A stretch of DNA of 33,656 nt from assembly GCA_041662005.1 (NCBI GenBank), contig JBAZTJ010000011.1:1-33656 (forward strand). Direction: 5' to 3'. Position numbers and translations under genes: made by a program. Within the stretch, counting starts at the first letter, position 1. Each line of letters starts with the position of its first letter. A model generated the notes under the pieces. The model had not been told where the DNA came from. It ran no database searches and saw nothing but the letters and a program-made list of their open reading frames with translations. Of the stretch, positions 30,605 to 33,656 are shown piece after piece. The stretch is from DATHXC01 sp041662005. Lineage in GTDB: Bacteria; Pseudomonadota; Gammaproteobacteria; Burkholderiales; Methylophilaceae.

Positions 30605-32785
30605 CTAGCGAATTGACATATTGTCATCCATGACTTTAGGGGTCACAAATATTAACAATTCAATCTTGTCATTCTGCTTAATCGTACGCTTGAATAAATT
30701 ACCCACGAATGGCAAGTTTCCGAATAGCGGTACTTTATCTACATCGTTTCTTTCTGTCTGCTCATATATACCTCCCAACACTGCCGTCTCTCCGTTGTCC
30801 ACAAGCACCTGCGTCTTAACATTTTGTGTGTCAATGGAAGGTATATTGTTAAATATCTGACCTATGCGATCCTTTTTAACAATCAGATCCATAATAATTT
30901 TATTGTCAGGTGTTATTTGTGGCGTTACCTCAAGACTTAACACTGCTTTTTTAAATGCTACTGCAGGAATTGTAGTGGCTGATGAAGCTGGTGTTATGTA
31001 AGGAATTTCCGTTCCCTGCTCAATCGTCGCTTTTTGCTGATTAGCCGTGGTTACTCGAGGGCTTGATACAACCTTTCCGCGATTATCCGACTCAAGTGCG
31101 GACAGCTCTAAATTAAGTAAGAATCCAGCTGGCAACCTGAATATGCTAAGCGCAAGCGCTCCTGCCGCATTTGTGACCGGCAAGTTGGACATTAAGTCTG
31201 GCTGACCGTCTGAACTTGTCAAAAATGGATTAGTGCTAAATGTGTCCGTGGTGCTCTGTACAGTACCATTATGAGTACCCTGGGTTAAGGTTCCGTCAGT
31301 TGAAACCGCAGTAAACCTGTTCCCCAGAGTTCCGCTCGTAGTGATCACATTTGACCCTCCAGTGCCTCTTTGGGTGACACCAAATTTTGCACCTAAACTC
31401 TTCCCAAACTTCTCATCAGCTATAACCAGACGTGACTCAATCATTACCTGCTTCACAGGAACATCGGTGATATTGATAATTCTTTGAATATCCTCAAGCC
31501 TTTTGGCAACATCCTGCACAAACACCGTGTTCGTGCGCGGATCGAGCACAGCACTACCGCGCTTGGTCAGAATCTTTTGCTTTTCATCAGTCAAGATACT
31601 CCGTAGTGACTCTGCTTTCATATACTTTAAGGTGAAAACCTCTGTGTGCATGCGTTCCAAGTCTTCAATTTGCTGGCTCGCTTCTAAAGCCAGCTTCTCT
31701 TTTGCTGCAACTTCCTCGGCAGGTGCAACAATGATGACATTACCTGTTTTACGTTGCGTCAGGCCCTTGCTTTGCATGATGATATCCAGGGCTTGATCCC
31801 AAGGCACATCCTTCAAACGTAAAGTGATGTTACCGGTGACAGTGTCACTGGTAATGATATTAAATCCGGTAAAGTCTGCAATAACCTGCAAAACAGAGCG
31901 CACATCAATATTCTGGAAATTTAGTGAGAGCTTTTCACCCGCATATCCGGGTTTGTTTCCTTGTACCAATTTATTCGGGTCTTCGATAACAGGCCTGACG
32001 TCAATGATAAAGCGCTTGTCCGCCTGATATGCAGACTGCTCCCAATTCCCCTTGGGCTCAATGATCATGCGGGTATTTTTACCTTGCTTCATCGTATCAA
32101 CGTAAAGCACGGGAGTATTAAAGTTGATAACATTAAGGCGACGCTGCAGATTGGCTGGTATATCAGTGTTCACAAAGTCTACAACGATGGTTTTCCCTTT
32201 TTGCCGGAGGTCTATACCTGTAGTTGCATCCGATAAATCGACCAGAATACGACCTTCACCACTTTTACCGCGCATAAAGTCAACATTGGTCAGGCTGTGT
32301 AATTGTTCACCAATCTTGGCCTCAGCAAAGCGAGTTACGGTGTTGTTATCACCCGCACTCACATCTCCTGCTTGCAATATGATCGTAGTTTCATTGCCGC
32401 TAACTGTTGTGCTGTATGACACAGACTTGGACAAGTTCAACACCATGCGGGTACGCTCTTTAGCTTGTGCCAGATTAACGCTTTTCAATACACCCTGATT
32501 AGCACTCAAGCTGCTTTTTAGCAGCCCATTTCCAATTTTTAGAAAGTCCAGTGCAATCCTTGGGGGATTATTCAAAGTAAATCCTGCTGGTGGATTTTCT
32601 AATGGCTGTGTTGTTTGCACCCGCACGGCTACACGACCCGTGGATAGTGCAACAAACTCGACTTTTTCTATTTTGTTAGGTAAATCACCCTGATCCTCTG
32701 CTAGTGCGGCTGTTGCAAAAAATGCAGCTCCTGCAATTAATGCAGCCCCAGAAAGTCGTAATCCCCAATTTTTAATATTCATCAT
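30605..32785 (-). CDS. pilQ: type IV pilus secretin PilQ
   Basis: The 726-aa outer-membrane secretin has a signal peptide (about residues 1-29, ending ATAALAED), two peptidoglycan-binding AMIN domains (about 40-135 and 160-265), an STN/N0 domain (LSLNFQNIDVRSVLQVIADFTGFNI from ~288), an N1-type domain with VFTLKYMKAESL and NTVFVQDVAKRLEDIQRII, and the secretin barrel (about 520-720; RGKVVSSPRVTTANQQKA, VLSLEVTPQITPDNKIIMDL, NGETAVLGGIYEQTERND, FVGNLFKR). It forms the gate for pilus extrusion or DNA uptake. It follows pilP by seven bases. Confidence 0.97.
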   Translation of the reverse strand: MMNIKNWGLRLSGAALIAGAAFFATAALAEDQGDLPNKIEKVEFVALSTGRVAVRVQTTQPLENPPAGFTLNNPPRIALDFLKIGNGLLKSSLSANQGVLKSVNLAQAKERTRMVLNLSKSVSYSTTVSGNETTIILQAGDVSAGDNNTVTRFAEAKIGEQLHSLTNVDFMRGKSGEGRILVDLSDATTGIDLRQKGKTIVVDFVNTDIPANLQRRLNVINFNTPVLYVDTMKQGKNTRMIIEPKGNWEQSAYQADKRFIIDVRPVIEDPNKLVQGNKPGYAGEKLSLNFQNIDVRSVLQVIADFTGFNIITSDTVTGNITLRLKDVPWDQALDIIMQSKGLTQRKTGNVIIVAPAEEVAAKEKLALEASQQIEDLERMHTEVFTLKYMKAESLRSILTDEKQKILTKRGSAVLDPRTNTVFVQDVAKRLEDIQRIINITDVPVKQVMIESRLVIADEKFGKSLGAKFGVTQRGTGGSNVITTSGTLGNRFTAVSTDGTLTQGTHNGTVQSTTDTFSTNPFLTSSDGQPDLMSNLPVTNAAGALALSIFRLPAGFLLNLELSALESDNRGKVVSSPRVTTANQQKATIEQGTEIPYITPASSATTIPAVAFKKAVLSLEVTPQITPDNKIIMDLIVKKDRIGQIFNNIPSIDTQNVKTQVLVDNGETAVLGGIYEQTERNDVDKVPLFGNLPFVGNLFKRTIKQNDKIELLIFVTPKVMDDNMSIR

Positions 32786-32792
32786 TCCACCC

Positions 32793-33359
32793 TTATTCTT
32801 GCAAATTTATGCTCGAAGAACGTTCAGTCCAATCCCCTGAAACATCATCCTGAACAATCTCTTTAAGCATCACAGCACTTTCGGTAATGTCGGTTACCAC
32901 CCCAAAATTTTGCCCCATATAGCTACCTATCTTCACCTGCTGCACTCCAGCATCAGGCGGTTGTATTAATGCGTATTTGAGTTTTGGTTTGGATAGCAGA
33001 CCAACGTATTTCAAGCTCTCCAGCGGAAAAGCCTCCAAGGGTTCTCTTGGCCTGTTTAAATTTGGCTGAATGCCGCCAGTCTGATTGGACTGAGCTTTAC
33101 GTGGCTTGAAAGGATCATGTAGCGTTCCATCCACGTTATATTCAACGGGGACATAGGGTTTAACTTCAGGAATGGGAGGAATCTTAACGCGCATATCCTT
33201 ACCGGCATCCGCCATAAACTGGTCCAAGTCATCACCCTGCCCAGAACTACAAGCCCATAGAAAAAAACATAAGCCCACAACAACAAACTGTTGTGCGTTA
33301 GCTTGCAACGATATAAAAATATTGGCATTTTTAACCATCTTTTTTTGTACCTCGGACAT
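32793..33359 (-). CDS. pilP: type IV pilus assembly lipoprotein PilP
   Basis: The ~188-aa protein carries a lipoprotein signal with lipobox LWAC and a mature part typical of PilP (DPFKPRK, PLEAFPLESLKYVGLL, ALIQPPDAGVQQVKIGSYMGQNFGVVTDI, SINLQE). PilP is an inner-membrane lipoprotein that links the PilMNO ring to the secretin. ATG 33359, one base after the pilO stop, is chosen; an earlier in-frame ATG at 33389 would overlap pilO by 29 bases, and ATG 33338 is a further option. None has a strong ribosome site, so coupling to pilO is likely. Confidence 0.9.
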   Translation of the reverse strand: MSEVQKKMVKNANIFISLQANAQQFVVVGLCFFLWACSSGQGDDLDQFMADAGKDMRVKIPPIPEVKPYVPVEYNVDGTLHDPFKPRKAQSNQTGGIQPNLNRPREPLEAFPLESLKYVGLLSKPKLKYALIQPPDAGVQQVKIGSYMGQNFGVVTDITESAVMLKEIVQDDVSGDWTERSSSINLQE

Positions 33360-33360
33360 G

Positions 33361-33656
33361 CTATTGTGCAACATTCTTTTTTTCTGCATTCTTTCTTGCT
33401 GCTACTTCACTTGCATCAAGATATCGATAAGTTTTTGCAATAGCCTCCATGGCCAATTTGCTATCTTTGGCATCCTTATTTGCAGGGCTGATTGAAACGT
33501 CATTGATAGTCACGATCCGCGATAGCTTGGAAATCTCTGTCGCAAATGCACCCAGGTCGTGATAAGTACCTATAACCTTAATAGCAATTGGCATTTCAGC
33601 ATAAAACTCCGACACTACCTCCTGATTCGGCTTGAACAACTCAAAATCCAAGCCCC
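33361..33656 (-). CDS. pilO: type IV pilus assembly protein PilO, 5' end outside window
   Basis: Only the C-terminal ~98 residues are present and the frame runs off the window edge. The visible part (LDFELFKPNQE, EMPIAIKVIGTYHDLGAFATEISKLSRIVTINDVSI) is the conserved PilO ferredoxin-like domain. PilO pairs with PilN in the inner-membrane alignment ring. Order pilO-pilP-pilQ fits the standard pilMNOPQ operon, so pilM and pilN are expected just beyond the window. Confidence 0.93.
   Translation of the reverse strand, partial: GLDFELFKPNQEVVSEFYAEMPIAIKVIGTYHDLGAFATEISKLSRIVTINDVSISPANKDAKDSKLAMEAIAKTYRYLDASEVAARKNAEKKNVAQ

Noticed and set aside
1..33656. CRISPR arrays, insertion sequences, prophage or plasmid functions
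   Set aside because: No regularly spaced repeats, transposase, integrase, phage structural or replication genes were seen.

Overview
The window is a piece of a betaproteobacterial chromosome, most likely from a methylotroph of the Methylophilaceae (Methylotenera/Methylophilus type). That assignment is an inference from gene content and order (pilOPQ-aroK-aroB-dgt; ssb and an MFS gene divergent from uvrA; fmdB-DUF502-aspS...nudB; glnA with ntrBC), protein flavour and moderate GC. No species can be named from the sequence alone. Almost all genes are housekeeping; accessory material is concentrated at about 5.4-8.2 kb.

Layout. 1-1.9 kb: a truncated CYTH-CHAD gene and a periplasmic DUF3365 haem protein. 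2.0-4.1 kb (minus): tRNA-Thr(CGT) with its own promoter, then a clsB-like cardiolipin synthase translationally coupled to a YbhP-like EEP-family protein. 4.1-5.5 kb: nadA bracketed by two roughly 115-bp imperfect palindromes. 5.5-10.9 kb (minus): one long run, fmdB, DUF502 gene, aspS, an AbiJ-NTD4 gene, apt, a Phd/PIN toxin-antitoxin pair and nudB, starting from a promoter with a perfect TATAAT. The AbiJ-like gene and the toxin-antitoxin pair look like cargo spliced into the housekeeping run. 11.0-16.9 kb: a divergent class III cyclase-domain gene, ssb, an MFS transporter with a C-terminal small domain, uvrA and a DUF2798 gene. 16.9-19.9 kb (minus): HDOD protein, mtgA, aroE and a rhodanese.

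20.0-24.8 kb is a nitrogen-control block: glnA has a sigma-54 promoter with two NtrC-type sites 32 bp apart, and downstream lie a DUF4124 gene, ntrB and ntrC. Regulator and target are therefore side by side. 24.8-27.8 kb (minus): an unusual SEC-C/TPR/TylF-like methyltransferase fusion and a general porin with a structured leader. 27.8-33.7 kb (minus): the type IV pilus secretin cluster pilO(partial)-pilP-pilQ, a terminator, then aroK-aroB-dgt.

I see no complete novel multi-gene system. The best candidates for something new are the AbiJ-like gene locked into the aspS-apt junction, the SEC-C/TPR/methyltransferase protein, and the palindrome pair around nadA. There is no gene-free stretch above 300 bases; the longest is the 298-bp porin leader region (27473-27770).
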